Source: Candidatus Kaiserbacteria bacterium CG10_big_fil_rev_8_21_14_0_10_49_17 (GTDB lineage Bacteria; Patescibacteriota; Minisyncoccia; Phycocordibacterales; JABMNX01). From it: DNA of 46,550 bases. Every line of letters starts with the position of its first letter. Position 1 is the first letter of the stretch. Where the stretch lies: the NCBI GenBank assembly GCA_002778575.1, contig PFBJ01000004.1, positions 1 through 46,550 on the forward strand. The letters are read 5' to 3'. Under the pieces are notes generated by a model. The model made no database searches. It saw nothing but the letters and a program-made list of their open reading frames with translations, and had not been told where the DNA came from. Both the position numbers and the translations under genes were made by a program. Shown here piece by piece: positions 45,601-46,550 of this stretch.

Positions 45601-45850
45601 CGAAGGGGTTGAAACTGTGATTGGTGGTATTGTCGAAGACTCAAAAGTTATCCTCACAAAAAGCGGCGAGCAAATGGCATTCCTGCGCATTGCTGACTTT
45701 TCCGACACATTGGAAGTCGTTATCTTTCCGAGACTCTTTACTGCGCATAAAGACCTCTTTGCGCTGGAGAAATGTATTGCTATCAAAGGGCGCCTCAGTA
45801 ATAGGAATGGCGAGCAGAGCATGGTCGCCGAGGCAGTGAAGGCGCTCTAA
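42680..45850 (+). CDS. dnaE: DNA polymerase III alpha subunit
   Basis: MTKFIHLHTHSHYSLLNALPKIPELIEAA (PHP), RPSAPDIDMDFADNRRDEIIQY, VALYRPGPMDVIPEYIARK, C-terminal OB fold. ORF opens at 42365; in-frame ATGs at 42599 and 42680, so the start is uncertain. Confidence 0.95.
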   Translation: MTKFIHLHTHSHYSLLNALPKIPELIEAAVKDEMPALALTDNGNLYGAIEFYQKCQKAGIKPIIGIDAYVAPRTRFDKENRIDNRWSRLVLLAENGAGYKNLIKLVTDSHLEGFYYKPRVDRELLEKYKDGLIAILPSFASEISRALKDSEQERAQEALAWYQKNYGKENLFAEITHHPEVDGHEELMQKIRALYEENGIPLVAAHDTYYLKPEDRLARETMVRIQSNAGTPTDRNEDFSFITQKEACKRFKGDEKLLARTLEIAERCNVEIEMKWQFPNYIIESRRTPDEELRHHACEGVTRRSLSLADPVIKERLEYELEVIKQKGYATYFLVVGDLLREAHERGILTTIRGSVAGSLTTYVLGITNVNPIEYKLPFERFLNPERPSAPDIDMDFADNRRDEIIQYAREKYGEDKVAQIGTFGTMMARGSVRDVARALGHAYGLGDRIAKMIPFGSQGFPMTISKALEMVPELKQAYRADDEVKEVLDLAMKIEGCARHIGVHAAGVVISPTPLTDYVPLQYDPKGGKLVTQYNMHSVGEDGVGLLKFDFLGITNLAILADAVERVEAIQGIAVDIENIPLDDTKTFEMLARGETMGLFQLNGSGMTHFLKELKPSSIHDINAMVALYRPGPMDVIPEYIARKNNPALVNYPDPRMEPYLQESYGLIVYQDDLLFSAIELAGYTWLEADKFRKAVGKKIPEEMAAQKEKFIEGVIEHGRDKTFAEKMWKLFEPFQAYGFNKAHAASYGKVAYQTAYMKANFPLEYMSAVLTADGGDVDKIAEGISECTRMGIEVLPPDVNESFGDFSVVPNAKSPTIRFGLYSIKNFGTGIADSIIAERKKNGKFTSLANFLERVHDKNINRKSLESLIKSGALDHFGERGVMLAGIERALSYAREFAQQPDNQDSLFGSLPETGVESNLELPKVEPISMREQLAWERELLGLYVSGHPLDEHKEKLNRLKADIKKTKESVREGVETVIGGIVEDSKVILTKSGEQMAFLRIADFSDTLEVVIFPRLFTAHKDLFALEKCIAIKGRLSNRNGEQSMVAEAVKAL

Positions 45851-45861
45851 CTTAAATAGTA

Positions 45862-45889
45862 ATCAACTCAATCACATGACCGAGTCGAT
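45862..45889. repeat. Diverged copy of the 28-bp palindrome at 21054
   Basis: atcaactcaatcacatgaccgagtcgat vs atcgacccaatcatatgattgggtcgat: 6 differences, all transitions. Confidence 0.5.
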
Positions 45890-45905
45890 CTTTAACTACA
45901 AATAC

Positions 45906-45946
45906 TCCAATATATTGGATAGTTTGTTCAATATATTGAACAAACT
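45906..45946. promoter_or_regulatory. Two adjacent perfect dyads with shared CAATATATTG core (candidate operator or terminator)
   Basis: tccaatatattgga (45906-45919) and agtttgttcaatatattgaacaaact (45921-45946), centres 21 bp apart. Confidence 0.6.
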
Positions 45947-45978
45947 GGTTTTACCCCCGCTAAGCCACTACTAATGAC

Positions 45979-46006
45979 TTGACATTTTTGAATATTTTAC
46001 TATACT
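45979..46006 (+). promoter_or_regulatory. Sigma70-like promoter upstream of thrS
   Basis: TTGACA-16 nt-TATACT. Confidence 0.65.
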
Positions 46007-46038
46007 TCGTGTAGTCAATTTAACCATGGAGGGCAGAG

Positions 46039-46239
46039 ATGCTCGACCCCTCAGCTATTCTCCCGACCGAGGAGCGTTGCGAGGAGTTGCTCGCAATCTA
46101 CGAGGAGCACTTCCTCAACGCTCCGATCCCGTCCGGTCCGCCGAAACCGCCGCCTCCCCCGCCAAAGACCCGCGCACCACGCGGGTCTTCTCTTTTATAT
46201 TTTTTGTATTTTTGCCGAATTCCCCGTATTATTCCTTTC
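46039..46239 (+). other. Upstream reading frame (67 codons, poly-Pro) in frame with thrS, no stop codon
   Basis: SD ggagg 6 nt before ATG 46039: [67 protein letters not shown] then continues into M-ENEHEHN. Confidence 0.6.
46166..46207 (+). terminator. Intrinsic terminator in thrS leader
   Basis: agacccgcg-cacca-cgcgggtct followed by a T-rich tract tctcttttatattttttg. Confidence 0.75.
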
Positions 46240-46550
46240 ATGGAGAATGAACACGAACACAATGAAATGAAAGAGCAAGACCACAAAAAGCTTGGTCCGC
46301 AGCTTGACCTTTTTTATATTGATCCAGTCGTCGGCAAAGGGCTCCCAATGTTCTTGCCAAAAGGCGCAACAATACGCCGCGAACTTGAGCGCTTCATAGT
46401 AGACGAAGAAATTCGACGTGGGTACCAACACGTCTATACGCCAGATATTGCAAAACTCGACCTCTATCGAAAATCTGGTCACTACCCGCACTACAAAGAC
46501 TCAATGTACGCACCGATTGTAATCGACGACGAGGAGTTTATGCTCCGCCG
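46240..46550 (+). CDS. thrS: Threonyl-tRNA synthetase, 5' part (truncated by window end)
   Basis: [90 protein letters not shown]; catalytic-core N-terminus. Not in the ORF track because it has no stop in the window. Confidence 0.85.
   Translation, partial: MENEHEHNEMKEQDHKKLGPQLDLFYIDPVVGKGLPMFLPKGATIRRELERFIVDEEIRRGYQHVYTPDIAKLDLYRKSGHYPHYKDSMYAPIVIDDEEFMLR

Noticed and set aside
1-46550. tRNA, rRNA, transposon or prophage genes
   Set aside because: No T-arm GGTTCGAATCC-type motifs, rRNA signatures, transposases, integrases or phage structural genes were recognised by eye; a tRNAscan/Infernal run would be needed to exclude them fully

Overview
The window looks like bacterial chromosome, most probably from a Patescibacteria/CPR (Parcubacteria-like) genome. 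This is inferred from short RpoB/RpoC, a ribosomal protein S16 with a long acidic tail, and compact operons with many small orphan proteins. Roughly the left third (1-16.8 kb) is accessory. It holds a probable cell-surface biosynthesis cluster: two CapK/PaaK-like adenylate-forming enzymes, a CapA-like phosphoesterase, a YVTN beta-propeller, a methyltransferase, an HTTM-like membrane protein, a GNAT and a DegT aminotransferase. It also holds small secreted, repeat-rich or cationic proteins, an L,D-transpeptidase, a VKOR-like protein, a cold-shock protein, a DUF4189-like protein, a SET-domain protein and an alkaline-ceramidase-like (CREST) hydrolase. The rest is mostly informational: hisS, uppP, dsbA-like, rpoD, dnaG, rpoC, rpoB, trmD, khpA-like, rpsP, rnr, smc, rnc, nusB, rpmF, rnhB, dnaE and a partial thrS. 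The ORF track missed two edge genes: a minus-strand CapK-like CDS (1-1234) and a plus-strand ThrRS CDS (46240-end). Best leads: a SET methyltransferase in the same window as an RpoD with a histone-tail-like Lys-rich N-terminus; a NusB-Nudix fusion with a degenerate Nudix box; an SMC with no recognisable hinge; a DnaG whose zinc ligands are mostly lost; a thrS leader whose upstream ORF has no stop codon, runs through an intrinsic terminator and is in frame with an editing-domain-less ThrRS; and several structured leaders and long perfect palindromes. No tRNA, rRNA, CRISPR array or transposon was recognised. All family calls come from reading motifs, with no database search.
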